This document shows, one piece after another, positions 8,787 through 16,909 of a DNA stretch of 64,000 nt. Numbering within the stretch: the stretch's first letter is position 1; each line of letters starts with the position of its first letter. A model generated the notes under the pieces. The model made no database searches. It saw only the letters and a list, made by a program, of their open reading frames with translations, and was not told the origin of the DNA. Position numbers and translations under genes: made by a program. Origin of the DNA: Pseudomonas sp. 6D_7.1_Bac1 (GTDB taxonomy: Bacteria; Pseudomonadota; Gammaproteobacteria; Pseudomonadales; Pseudomonadaceae); contig NZ_JANLNW010000052.1 in assembly GCF_025465945.1 (NCBI RefSeq), positions 284,075 through 348,074 on the forward strand. Direction: 5' to 3'.

Positions 8787-9920
8787 GTGGCCATCGATAT
8801 TCACTGGATTCGCGACAACGATAGCCTCGGTCAGTTTTGCGCCCAATGGCAGCAGTTGCCGTTCGTCGCCCTCGACACCGAATTCATGCGGGTCGACACC
8901 TTTTATCCGATCGCCGGCCTGTTGCAAATTGGCGATGGCGTGCGCGCTTACCTGATTGATCCTTTGACGATCGACAACTGGCAGCCCCTGGCCCAATTGC
9001 TGGAAAACCCGGCAGTGGTCAAAGTGGTGCACGCCTGCAGCGAAGACCTCGAAGTCCTGATGCGCTTGACCGGCAGCCTGCCAGCGCCGTTGTTCGATAC
9101 ACAACTGGCCGCTGCCTACCTGAACCTGGGTTTCTCCATGGGTTACTCGCGTCTGGTGTCGGAGGTGCTTGGCATCGAGCTGCCCAAGGGCGAGACCCGT
9201 TCCGACTGGCTGCAGCGTCCGCTTTCGGACACCCAGATCAGCTACGCCGCCGAAGATGCCCTGCATCTGGCGGAGGTCTTCGTCCGTCTGCGGCCAAAGC
9301 TGTCCGACGACAAGTACGCCTGGGTCCTGGAGGATGGCGCCGAACTGGTGGCCAACCTGCGCCGCGAAGTCGACCCTTACGAGGTGTATCGCGAGGCCAA
9401 GCTGGCCTGGAAACTGTCCCGCGCCCAACTTGCTGTGCTGCGTGAACTTTGCGCCTGGCGCGAGCGCGAAGCCCGCGCCCGCGATCTGCCGCGCAACCGC
9501 ATCGTGCGTGAGCATTCGTTGTGGCCGCTGGCACGAACCCAGCCGGACAATCTCGCGGCATTGGCGAAAATCGAAGACATGCACCCGCGCACCGTGCGTC
9601 AGGACGGTGAATTTCTGCTGGAATTGATCAAGCAGGCGGGCAGTGTTTCGCCGGACCAGTGGCCGCCAGCAGTACCGGAGCCATTACCGATAGAAGCCGC
9701 AGCATTGGTCAAGCGTCTGCGGGCGCTCGGTCAGGCCGAAGCCGAACGTTTGGACATGGCCCCGGAACTGATGCTGCGCAAGAAAACCCTGGAAGCCTTG
9801 CTCAAGAGCGGTTTCCCCCAGGGGCCTTACCAATTGCCTGATTCGCTGCGTGGCTGGCGCCGCGAGTTGATGGGCCAGGCGCTGCTCGACAGCCTGGCCA
9901 CTGCCGGAGAACAGCCTTGA
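8787..9920 (+). CDS. rnd: Ribonuclease D
   Basis: A 377-residue 3'-5' exoribonuclease that trims tRNA precursors. The DEDD exonuclease domain shows VALDTEFMR (Exo I), [13 protein letters not shown] (Exo II) and the Exo III region [15 protein letters not shown] near residue 155. An HRDC domain follows, around [22 protein letters not shown]. The start is a GTG at 8787, set by an AAGGGAG ribosome site and by the typical AIDIHWI beginning, although the frame is open upstream. Its stop overlaps the TTG start of ycgL by 4 bp, so the two are translationally coupled. Confidence 0.95.
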   Translation: MAIDIHWIRDNDSLGQFCAQWQQLPFVALDTEFMRVDTFYPIAGLLQIGDGVRAYLIDPLTIDNWQPLAQLLENPAVVKVVHACSEDLEVLMRLTGSLPAPLFDTQLAAAYLNLGFSMGYSRLVSEVLGIELPKGETRSDWLQRPLSDTQISYAAEDALHLAEVFVRLRPKLSDDKYAWVLEDGAELVANLRREVDPYEVYREAKLAWKLSRAQLAVLRELCAWREREARARDLPRNRIVREHSLWPLARTQPDNLAALAKIEDMHPRTVRQDGEFLLELIKQAGSVSPDQWPPAVPEPLPIEAAALVKRLRALGQAEAERLDMAPELMLRKKTLEALLKSGFPQGPYQLPDSLRGWRRELMGQALLDSLATAGEQP

Positions 9921-10210
9921 AACGTATTTGCTCTATCTACCGAAGCCTGAAGAAAAACGAGATGTACCTCTACGTGCTCAAAAGCGATGCACTGGAGCGT
10001 GTTCCGGAAAACCTGCTGCTGGCCTTTGGCAAACCGCATCACGCCTTCGACCTGGTGTTGACTCCCGAGCGCAAGCTCTCGCGTGAAGACATCACGCTGG
10101 TGCTGGAAAACCTCGAAAAGCAGGGCTACCACCTGCAAATGCCGCCGGCCGAAGACGAGTACATCGAGCACTTGCCCGAAGAGCTGCTGCGACGCAATGA
10201 TCCGATTTGA
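9917..10210 (+). CDS. ycgL: YcgL-domain protein
   Basis: A 97-residue protein with the small YcgL alpha/beta fold ([41 protein letters not shown]). It starts at a TTG that overlaps the rnd stop codon by 4 bp. Its function is not known with certainty. The rnd-ycgL linkage is conserved in Pseudomonas and near-conserved in enterobacteria, which suggests an RNA-related role (inference). Confidence 0.9.
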   Translation: MKRICSIYRSLKKNEMYLYVLKSDALERVPENLLLAFGKPHHAFDLVLTPERKLSREDITLVLENLEKQGYHLQMPPAEDEYIEHLPEELLRRNDPI

Positions 10211-10337
10211 CGGATATCTGTAGGGGTTCTGTCCAGAGCCTCTGGAAACAATGGAATTGATTATTTTGGCGAGGGCCGCGAGCGGGGGAGAAACACTCCT
10301 TCGGCGGTCTTGTGCACTGTTTTTGAAGGTTTGAACC

Positions 10338-11270
10338 ATGCGCGTTCTGATTGCTGAACACGACCACGCTGTGTATACCCAATTGTTGCGTCAGGCCGCG
10401 CCTGAGCTGCAAGTACTGACCAGCGGCGACTCCGCTGAACTGGCCAGCCTGGCCGCCGACTGTCCAGTCTGGCTCGGTCAACCGGACCTGTTGGCGACGC
10501 TGCTGCGTCAAGGTCATGAGCCTCAATGGCTGCAATCGACCTGGGCCGGCATTACGCCGTTGCTCGCCGACGGTTTGCCACGCGACTACCGGCTGACCCG
10601 TGCTGTCGGGATTTTCGGTCAGGCCATGGCTGAATACGTGCTGACCTACATGCTGGGCCATGAGCGCGAAGTGCTGGCGCGGCTGGTCAGCCAGGTCGAG
10701 CGCAAGTGGGACAACCGCCTGGGCCAGAGCCTGGCGGGGCGCAAGGTGCTGATCGTCGGTGCCGGCGACATCGGCCAGAGTGTGGCGCAGTTCCTGGTGC
10801 CTTTCGGCGTCAAGCTGTACGGCATCGCCAGCGAACCGCGTGAGCAGGCGCCGTTTATTGAAGTCGCGGGTCTGGAAGACTTGGGCCGCTTGGTCGGTGA
10901 AGTCGATTACGTGGTCAACCTGTTGCCGAACACGCCGAACACTCACGATCTGTACAACACCGCGCTGTTCAAGCAGTTCAAGTCGACCGGTTTGTTCATC
11001 AACGTCGGACGTGGCGTGGCCGTGGTCGATGCGGACCTGGTGGAGGCCTTGAAGGAAGGGCATCTGGCAGGCGCGGTGATCGACGTTTGCCGACAGGAGC
11101 CGTTGCCGCAGCGTCATCCGTTCTGGACCGCCTGGGGCTTGCTGCTGACCGGCCACAGCTCGGCGCCGACCTCACCGTCGATGATGGTGCAGTTGTTTCT
11201 CGAGAATCTGCGGGCGTATCAGGCGGGCGAAGCGTTGCGCGGCGAAGTGGATTTCACGCGGGGTTACTGA
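10338..11270 (+). CDS. D-2-hydroxyacid dehydrogenase (GhrA-like)
   Basis: A 310-residue NAD(P)H-dependent oxidoreductase. The nucleotide-binding domain begins at KVLIVGAGDIGQSVAQFL (about residues 136-153). VDYVVNLLPNTP, FINVGRGVAVVD and AVIDVCRQEPLP follow, as in the glyoxylate/hydroxypyruvate reductase branch. The family's catalytic arginine is in INVGRG. The usual His appears as the GHSSAPT segment near residue 275. It lies 127 bp after ycgL and is probably transcribed on its own. Natural substrates are likely glyoxylate or hydroxypyruvate (family inference). Confidence 0.85.
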   Translation: MRVLIAEHDHAVYTQLLRQAAPELQVLTSGDSAELASLAADCPVWLGQPDLLATLLRQGHEPQWLQSTWAGITPLLADGLPRDYRLTRAVGIFGQAMAEYVLTYMLGHEREVLARLVSQVERKWDNRLGQSLAGRKVLIVGAGDIGQSVAQFLVPFGVKLYGIASEPREQAPFIEVAGLEDLGRLVGEVDYVVNLLPNTPNTHDLYNTALFKQFKSTGLFINVGRGVAVVDADLVEALKEGHLAGAVIDVCRQEPLPQRHPFWTAWGLLLTGHSSAPTSPSMMVQLFLENLRAYQAGEALRGEVDFTRGY

Positions 11271-11285
11271 TCAACCCCGATCAAC

Positions 11286-11375
11286 TGTGGGAGCGAGCCC
11301 GCTCGCGATGAGGCCCGCACATTCAACATCAAGGTTGAATGTGAAACCGTCTTCGCGAGCAAGCCCGCTCCCACA
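11286..11375. repeat. REPIN, GTGGGAGCGAGC family
   Basis: TGTGGGAGCGAGCCCGCTCG at 11286 onward and its inverse ending CCGCTCCCACA at 11375 flank a short spacer. This is the standard Pseudomonas REP doublet. It lies between two convergent genes and may act as a bidirectional RNA hairpin. Confidence 0.9.
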
Positions 11376-11393
11376 TTAGATCTTCATTGTGGC

Positions 11394-11987
11394 TTACAGG
11401 CTGAAATCACCCTCAGCCGCCAGCTCGCTCAACGGGCGACGCGGGCTTGGTTCTTCGCGAGCTTGCAGGTAATCCGCCAGGGTCGCCTTGTCACCCAGTT
11501 TGCCGACCGCGACGGCCGCGTGCAGCGCGTAGCCTTCAGGAATGTTCAGCTCCTTGCGGGTCAGCTCCGGATCAAAACCGGCCATGCCGTGGGTGTGCCA
11601 GCCGCTGATAGAGGCCTGCAGCGCCAGATGACCCCAGGCGGAACCGGTGTCGAAGGTGTGCCACAGGGCTGGGGTTTCTTCAGTGGCGCCAGGCGCGGTG
11701 AAGGTGGTTTTCGAGATGACGATCACCAGTGCCGAGGCGTGTTGCGCCCAGCCGCGGTTGAACTCGTTCAACAGACCCAGGTAACGCTCCCAGTTCGGCG
11801 TGTCGCGGCGCGCGTAGAGAAAGCGCCATGGCTGCGAGTTGTAGGCCGACGGCGCCCAGCGAGCGGCCTCGAAGAAGCTCAGCAGGGTTTCTTCAGGAAT
11901 ACTTTCACCGGTGAAGGCGCGCGGCGACCAGCGGTCAGTGAACTGTGGGTGAATAGCATATTCGGCCACGCGGGGATTAGCGCTCAT
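11394..11987 (-). CDS. Nitroreductase family protein
   Basis: A 197-residue FMN-dependent flavoprotein. RWSPRAFTGESIPEETLLS followed by ARWAPSAYNSQPWRFLY (about residue 45) is the FMN-phosphate-binding start of the nitroreductase fold. GSAWGHLALQASISGWHTHGM and the C-terminal SPRRPLSELA complete it. Likely activity is NAD(P)H-dependent reduction of nitro compounds, quinones or enones; the substrate cannot be read from sequence. It is a single gene, convergent with the dehydrogenase across a REPIN and divergent from ycgN. Confidence 0.85.
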   Translation of the reverse strand: MSANPRVAEYAIHPQFTDRWSPRAFTGESIPEETLLSFFEAARWAPSAYNSQPWRFLYARRDTPNWERYLGLLNEFNRGWAQHASALVIVISKTTFTAPGATEETPALWHTFDTGSAWGHLALQASISGWHTHGMAGFDPELTRKELNIPEGYALHAAVAVGKLGDKATLADYLQAREEPSPRRPLSELAAEGDFSL

Positions 11988-12143
11988 GAAAAAGTTTCCT
12001 GGCTACGTTTATGACCCGCCAAGCTACTGCGCGGCGTGATAACTGACAAGTCCTGGTGTACCGACAGTCGCCAGCGCTTGGCCCGCGCAGTCTTGCGCAC
12101 TAGACTGGCGGCCTTTTCACCACCTGATGTTGATGCTTGAGCC

Positions 12144-12593
12144 ATGGCCGCCAAAGTAGAACCTTTCTGGATACGCAAAACCCTCGAACAACTCGATCAA
12201 GAAGAGTGGGAGTCGTTGTGCGACGGGTGTGGCCTGTGCTGCCTGCAAAAGCTTGAGGATGAAGAAGACAACAGCGTCTACTACACGCGCATCGCCTGCA
12301 AACTGCTGGACCTGAAAACCTGTCAGTGCACCGACTACCCGAACCGTCGCGACTCGGTGCCGGACTGTATCCAGCTCACGCCGGGCAAGGCCGATCAGTT
12401 CAAGTGGCTGCCGCCAACCTGCGGTTACCGGTTGGTCAGCGAGGGCAAGGATTTACCGCTCTGGCATCACTTGGTCTGTGGCGATCGTGACGCGGTGCAC
12501 CATGAGCGGATTTCCCAGTCCGGGCGCATGCTCGCCGAAGGCAGCGTGGCTGAGGATGATTGGGAAGATCATCTGATTTTTCGCGCGGGCTGA
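12144..12593 (+). CDS. ycgN: YcgN family cysteine-cluster protein
   Basis: A 149-residue cytoplasmic protein of the UPF0260/YcgN family. The cysteine cluster CDGCGLCC (about residues 27-34) is followed by further conserved cysteines in [18 protein letters not shown] and PPTCGYR, a pattern that suggests metal or Fe-S binding. Function is not established. In E. coli ycgN lies close to ycgL, and here it is 2 kb from ycgL, so the neighbourhood is loosely conserved. Confidence 0.9.
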   Translation: MAAKVEPFWIRKTLEQLDQEEWESLCDGCGLCCLQKLEDEEDNSVYYTRIACKLLDLKTCQCTDYPNRRDSVPDCIQLTPGKADQFKWLPPTCGYRLVSEGKDLPLWHHLVCGDRDAVHHERISQSGRMLAEGSVAEDDWEDHLIFRAG

Positions 12594-12631
12594 CGCTCGG
12601 CGTTCCAGAAAGAAATCACGAAGGAGTGTGT

Positions 12632-13861
12632 ATGGCTGTGGGATTGAGGCTGCCGTTGGCTTTGTCACTGCTCTTGCTGAGCTCACCGTTGTGGGCGGCA
12701 AAGAAAGTCGATCTGGATTACCACGTGCAATTGTTGCCGCAAAGCGATCAGGCCGAAGTGCGCTTGACCCTGGCGCAGGGGTCGGCGGTGCGCAGCCTGG
12801 ATTTTGATCTGGGCGACGGCAGCCAGTACAGCGACTTCAAGGCCGATGGTCAGTGGCAGCTCACACCGGGCAATGCGGTGCGCGGCGTCTGGCGCCCGGC
12901 TGCCGACAAGGCCAGCCTGACCTACCGCGTACGCATCAGCCATTCCCTGAAAAACGCCAGTTTCGATACGCGTATGACGCCGAATTGGGCGCTGATGCGG
13001 GGCGACGATCTGGTCCCGCCGGCGCGCCTCGATCAGCAGGACGGCATCGAACTGGTGTCACGGCTGGAATTCGAATTACCGGAGGACTGGAAAAGCGTCG
13101 AGACCGCCTGGCCGCGGATTGGCAAGAACCGCTTCCGCATCGACAACGTTTCTCGGCGGTTCGACCGTCCCACAGGCTGGATGCTCGCCGGTAATCTGGG
13201 TAGCCGGCGCACGCGCCTGGGCGAGACCGAAGTCACGGTCGCCTCGCCGCAAGGGCAGGGCATGCGTCGGATGGACGTGTTGACGCTGCTGACCTTCGTC
13301 TGGCCGCAGGTGCAGGCGCTGTATCCCCGTCATCCCGGCAAGCTGTTGATTGTGGGTGCTGCTGACCCGATGTGGCGCGGCAGTCTCGCCGGGCATGAGT
13401 CGATCTATCTGCACAGCCGTTCACCGTTGGTCAGCGAAAGCGGCAGCAGCCCGTTGATTCGTGAGTTGGCTCAAGTATTCGGACGGGTCAAAGGCAGTGA
13501 GCGCAGTGCCTGGATCAGCGAAGGCTTTGCCGAGTACTACGCCATTGAACTGCTGCGCCGTGCCGGCGGCATGAGCGATGAGCGTTATCAGACGCTGGAA
13601 GACAAAATGGCCAAGGTCAGCCATAACGTAAGCACCCTGCGCGGGGATCAGCTCAGCCCGGCGGCCATTGCCAAAGCGGTGTTGGTGTTGCAGGAGCTGG
13701 ACCGTGAGATTCGTTTGAAAACCCGCAACAAGCGGTCGCTGGATGACATGCTACGCGGCGCCATGCACCTGGAACGGGTGAGCACCAAAGCGTTTGTGGC
13801 GCTGGCCGAGAGCATCATTGGCGAGCCGTCGAAAGTGCTGGATACCGAGTTACTCAGATAA
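12632..13861 (+). CDS. Exported gluzincin-like (M61/M1-type) protein with a degraded zinc site
   Basis: A 409-residue protein with a signal peptide (hydrophobic core LPLALSLLLLSSPLWA). The N-terminal half is beta-rich. The C-terminal half resembles the gluzincin peptidase domain, with WISEGFAEYYAIELL near residue 293 matching the second zinc-glutamate helix (W-x-x-E-G-F-A-x-Y). The expected upstream HExxH is replaced by RELAQ in SPLIRELAQVFG, so both zinc histidines are gone and only the glutamate remains. It is probably not an active metallopeptidase. AAGGAG precedes the ATG at 12632. Confidence 0.7.
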   Translation: MAVGLRLPLALSLLLLSSPLWAAKKVDLDYHVQLLPQSDQAEVRLTLAQGSAVRSLDFDLGDGSQYSDFKADGQWQLTPGNAVRGVWRPAADKASLTYRVRISHSLKNASFDTRMTPNWALMRGDDLVPPARLDQQDGIELVSRLEFELPEDWKSVETAWPRIGKNRFRIDNVSRRFDRPTGWMLAGNLGSRRTRLGETEVTVASPQGQGMRRMDVLTLLTFVWPQVQALYPRHPGKLLIVGAADPMWRGSLAGHESIYLHSRSPLVSESGSSPLIRELAQVFGRVKGSERSAWISEGFAEYYAIELLRRAGGMSDERYQTLEDKMAKVSHNVSTLRGDQLSPAAIAKAVLVLQELDREIRLKTRNKRSLDDMLRGAMHLERVSTKAFVALAESIIGEPSKVLDTELLR

Positions 13862-13878
13862 CTTGAGTCAAGCGCAAT

Positions 13879-13995
13879 TGTGGCGAGGGAGCTTGCTCCC
13901 GCCGGCCGGTCCGCGCTCGGGCGAAGCAGTCGTAAACCGTGTCTGCCGCATTCAGGACCGCTTCGCGCTCCAGCGGGAGCAAGCTCCCTCGCCAC
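13879..13995. repeat. REPIN, GTGGCGAGGGAGC family
   Basis: TGTGGCGAGGGAGCTTGCTC at 13879 onward and the inverse copy GCGGGAGCAAGCTCCCTCGC ending at 13995 form a doublet. It lies between convergent genes. This is a second REP family, distinct from the GTGGGAGCGAGC one. Confidence 0.88.
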
Positions 13996-14075
13996 GGGTT
14001 TTGCGGTGTTGCTCAAACCCCGGTCTTGGGCGACTTCAGTTCTTCACCGGCTCGTTCCATCCAGCGTTCAGCGTA

Positions 14076-14546
14076 TCAGCGAAATTTCGGACCGGAGCGG
14101 GTGTTGTTGCCCTTGGCCATGCGGTCGTAAAGCACCACGTTGACGGTGGCGGCCAGGTTCATGCAACCGGTGGTCGGGATGTAGACCACGTCTTCGCACC
14201 ACTCGCGAATTTCTTTATCCAGCGAGCCGTCTTCCGGGCCGAAGATGTACAACGCACGGTCCGGGTGGGTGTATTCAGGCAGCGAACGAGCGCCATCGAC
14301 CAGCTCCACCGCCACGGGGACGCAGCCCAGCGGGAGGATTTTCTTCAGGTCGTCGATACCGATCAGCGGAATGTCGTAGTGAACTCTTTTGGTGTCGGTG
14401 ACGAAGTCGGCGGCGCGCTCATAGCGTTTGCCAGTGTAGAACACCGACGCCACGCCATAGCAGCCAGCGGCGCGCATCACGGAACCGACGTTCTCGGGTG
14501 ATTTGGGGTTATACAAACCAATGCAGCTGTACCGTTTGTCTGCCAC
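14076..14546 (-). CDS. TrmH/SpoU-family RNA methyltransferase
   Basis: A 156-residue SPOUT-class enzyme. NPKSPENVGSVMRAAGCYG is motif 1, LYIFGPEDGSLDKEI motif 2 and YIPTTGCMNLAATVNVVLYD motif 3, which form the trefoil-knot SAM site. The length and motifs resemble TrmL-type tRNA 2'-O-methyltransferases, but the YIPTTGCMNLAA motif also fits uncharacterised relatives, so no symbol is given. It is a single gene between two REPINs. Confidence 0.85.
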   Translation of the reverse strand: MADKRYSCIGLYNPKSPENVGSVMRAAGCYGVASVFYTGKRYERAADFVTDTKRVHYDIPLIGIDDLKKILPLGCVPVAVELVDGARSLPEYTHPDRALYIFGPEDGSLDKEIREWCEDVVYIPTTGCMNLAATVNVVLYDRMAKGNNTRSGPKFR

Positions 14547-14636
14547 GAGCGGGGTGCCTTCGGGAAAAAAGCGCGATTATACGAGGATTGCGAGAGGGCG
14601 GTCAGTTTGTAGATTGATGGTGCCAGGGCGATTGCT

Positions 14637-14728
14637 ATCGCGAGCAGGCTCGCTCCCACAAGGGATTTTCTGTGAACACACTATTTGTGATCACCCAAGA
14701 CCAATGTGGGAGCGAGCCTGCTCGCGAT
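14637..14728. repeat. REPIN, GTGGGAGCGAGC family
   Basis: ATCGCGAGCAGGCTCGCTCC at 14637 onward and TGTGGGAGCGAGCCTGCTCG from 14705 face each other around a 44-base spacer. It is the inverted-order form of the doublet. Confidence 0.9.
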
Positions 14729-14754
14729 GAGGCCAGTTCAGGCGCTGAAGGTCT

Positions 14755-15129
14755 TCAGTCTTCCTTTTTCATCAACCCCGCCAGCGCGGCAAACGGGTTA
14801 TGCGTTGCCTTGGCGATTTTCGGGGTGCTCAGCGAGCCGTCGCCGAAGTATTGCTGGTCGGTGTAGCGCGAGTGTTCGTTGTCGTGGCAGTACAGGCACA
14901 GCAGCTCCCAGTTGGAGCCGTCCTGCGGGTTGTTGTCGTGGTTGTGATCGCGGTGGTGCACGGTCAGCTCGCTCAGGCGTTTGCCGGAGAACTCACGGGC
15001 ACAGCGTCCGCAGACGTGCGGGTACATCTTCAGGGCCTTGTCGCGGTAACCCATTTCACGGTCGCGCTGGGCGTCGGCGAGGATGCGGTCCAGTTTGGCC
15101 GTGTTGGAGGGAGGCGTTGACGAACTCAT
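14755..15129 (-). CDS. YajD-like HNH endonuclease family protein
   Basis: A 124-residue protein. CGRCAREF and CLYCHDNEHS supply two CxxC pairs, and LTVHHRDHNHDNN holds the HNH-type histidines (about residues 56-68), giving the beta-beta-alpha-metal fold. E. coli YajD is the nearest recognised relative. Nucleic-acid cleavage is possible but undemonstrated for this subgroup. The gene starts 49 bp after the stop of the spermidine-synthase-like gene on the same strand, so the two may be co-transcribed. Confidence 0.85.
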   Translation of the reverse strand: MSSSTPPSNTAKLDRILADAQRDREMGYRDKALKMYPHVCGRCAREFSGKRLSELTVHHRDHNHDNNPQDGSNWELLCLYCHDNEHSRYTDQQYFGDGSLSTPKIAKATHNPFAALAGLMKKED

Positions 15130-15178
15130 GGGTTCACCTTTGTAGAAAGACTAATGACGGTTATGCAGTGAGTTTAGC

Positions 15179-15865
15179 TCAGGCCTTGAGCTTCTCGGCA
15201 ATCCAGATCGTGTGTCGGGTGCCTTTGTTGCCGTGGGCGAAGACTTGCACTTCTTCGGCCTTGAAGCCGGCCTTTTTCAACTTGTCGGAAAACTGCCGAT
15301 CAGCGCTGGCCGACCACACTGCCAGCACGCCTTTGGGGCGCAGCGCCTTGGCGCAGGCACTCAGGCCGCCGGCCGAGTACAGCCAGCTGTTGGCTTTCTG
15401 GGTCAGGCCTTCGGGGCCGTTGTCGACATCGAGCATGATCGCGTCGAAACCCTGTGGCTCGGCTTGCAGGACTTTGGCCACGTCTTCCATGCGGATGACC
15501 GTGCGCGGATCGAGCAATGGGCGTCCGGCTTTTTCCCCCAGTGGCCCGCGGTTCCACTCGACCACCCCCGGCACCAGTTCGGCGACCAGTACTTCAGCGG
15601 TCTTGCCCAGATGCTTGAGCGCCGAGGCGAGGGTGAAACCCATGCCCAGGCCGCCGATCAACACTCGCGAATTCGGCCGGCCGGCGACCTTGCGGCAGGG
15701 GATCTCGGCCAGGGCGTCTTCGGAGCCGTGCATACGGGTGTTCATCAGTTGTCCGCCGTCACCGCCCTGGATCTTGATGACGAAATCTTCGCCGTACTCG
15801 AACAGGCACAGGGCACCGCCGTTTTCGGGGATCGGGGTGGTGTCGAGCAGAACGAAACGTTTCAT
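15179..15865 (-). CDS. Spermidine-synthase-like SAM-fold protein
   Basis: A 228-residue protein with the spermidine-synthase Rossmann core: VLIGGLGMGFTLASALKHL (motif I, about residue 66), VLVAELVPGVVEWN (acidic loop) and FDAIMLDVDNGPEG. It lacks the N-terminal domain and the full aminopropyl-acceptor site of SpeE, so a methyltransferase or an uncharacterised role is as likely as polyamine synthesis. The frame is open to 15895, but the ATG at 15865 has AAGAGAG at the right distance and begins MKRFVLLD. Confidence 0.75.
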   Translation of the reverse strand: MKRFVLLDTTPIPENGGALCLFEYGEDFVIKIQGGDGGQLMNTRMHGSEDALAEIPCRKVAGRPNSRVLIGGLGMGFTLASALKHLGKTAEVLVAELVPGVVEWNRGPLGEKAGRPLLDPRTVIRMEDVAKVLQAEPQGFDAIMLDVDNGPEGLTQKANSWLYSAGGLSACAKALRPKGVLAVWSASADRQFSDKLKKAGFKAEEVQVFAHGNKGTRHTIWIAEKLKA

Positions 15866-15982
15866 GGGGCTCTCTTTAAGGAGGGAAACTGGCATCAGGG
15901 AGGGGTAACCGGCATTGAGAAGGGCAATCTTGCGCGGTTGGGAGTAGCCTTAAGGCAACGAACAAGGGCAACGGAGCCATTG

Positions 15983-16267
15983 ATGAAGCGCACCATTCTA
16001 ACGGTCATTGTGTTGGCCGCGCTCTCGATAAGTGCAGCGCAAGCGCAAGAGTTGCAATCAGTCCCCACCACACCTTCAGCGGCACCCGGCTCACCTGGCA
16101 CCGCAACCCCCACGCCGTACCCGCAGATTACCCCGATCAGTGTGCCCAAGGCCGGCAACGGCGGTGCCCCCCTGTTGCCACCGATCGAAATGCCCAATCC
16201 GCCCAAGGACCAGACCTTGCCGGCACTTGAGCAGAACCAGCAAAAGGCCAAATCCCCAGGCGGTTAA
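15983..16267 (+). CDS. Small exported proline-rich protein
   Basis: A 94-residue protein. A clear signal peptide (MKRTILTVIVLAALSISAAQA) is followed by a low-complexity mature region rich in Pro, Thr, Ala and Gly (TTPSAAPGSPGTATPTPYP) and a charged tail. No family is recognised; it is presumably periplasmic or envelope-associated. Its TAA stop shares a TTAA with the convergent cNMP-binding gene. Confidence 0.7.
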   Translation: MKRTILTVIVLAALSISAAQAQELQSVPTTPSAAPGSPGTATPTPYPQITPISVPKAGNGGAPLLPPIEMPNPPKDQTLPALEQNQQKAKSPGG

Positions 16268-16782
16268 ATCTGTTGCGAGAGTAATTGGCCGTCAGCCATG
16301 CGCAGGCGTTTGGACAACGACACGGCGATGGCGCGGATGATCTTGGCGGCGATTTTCGGTGCGTCGTTGAGCATCTTTTCCAGCGAGTCCTTGCCCAGGT
16401 TGAGCAATTGGCAATCGCTCGCCGCGACACAACTGGCCGAGCGCCGTTCGCCGTCGAGTACGGCCATTTCGCCGAACGCCCGGCCGCTGCGCAATGTGGC
16501 GATTGTCACCCGCTGACCTTCGCTGTTGGTTTTCTGCACCGCCACCTGGCCCGAGTGAATGATGCACATGAAGCTGCCGGCATCACCTTCGTGGAAGATC
16601 TCTTGGCCCTGGGCGATGGTGCTGAGGCTGAAGTAGCCGGCAGCCGCCGTGAAATCGGCCAGTTGCAGCTGATCGAACAGGCCACAGTCCATCAGCCAGT
16701 CGCGAATTTCTTTGTTCAACAGGGTCGGTTCAGGCATATCGTCACGGTCTTTTGCTTGTGTCTGTTGCGAGGGGATAACCAT
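16264..16782 (-). CDS. Cyclic-nucleotide-binding domain protein
   Basis: A 172-residue protein consisting of one CRP-type cNMP-binding domain. IFHEGDAGSFMCIIHSGQVAV and the phosphate-binding cassette FGEMAVLDGERRSAS keep the Gly-Glu and Arg-Ser that contact cyclic nucleotides. There is no C-terminal helix-turn-helix, so it is not a CRP-like regulator by itself; it may be a sensor partner. The ATG at 16782 has AGGAAA before it and abuts a REPIN. An internal ATG at 16737 is the other possible start. Confidence 0.82.
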   Translation of the reverse strand: MVIPSQQTQAKDRDDMPEPTLLNKEIRDWLMDCGLFDQLQLADFTAAAGYFSLSTIAQGQEIFHEGDAGSFMCIIHSGQVAVQKTNSEGQRVTIATLRSGRAFGEMAVLDGERRSASCVAASDCQLLNLGKDSLEKMLNDAPKIAAKIIRAIAVSLSKRLRMADGQLLSQQI

Positions 16783-16790
16783 TTATTTCC

Positions 16791-16880
16791 TGTGGGAGCG
16801 AGCCTGCTCGCGATAGCGGTGGATCAGCCAACACCGATGTTAAATGTAATGCCGCCATCGCGAGCAGGCTCGCTCCCACA
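16791..16880. repeat. REPIN, GTGGGAGCGAGC family
   Basis: TGTGGGAGCGAGCCTGCTCG from 16791 and the inverse copy ending CGCTCCCACA at 16880. It lies between ptrB and the cNMP-binding gene on the same strand, only 9 bp upstream of the latter's start. Confidence 0.9.
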
Positions 16881-16909
16881 GTTAAGACCCGTACGCCTTA
16901 CGGAGTTCC

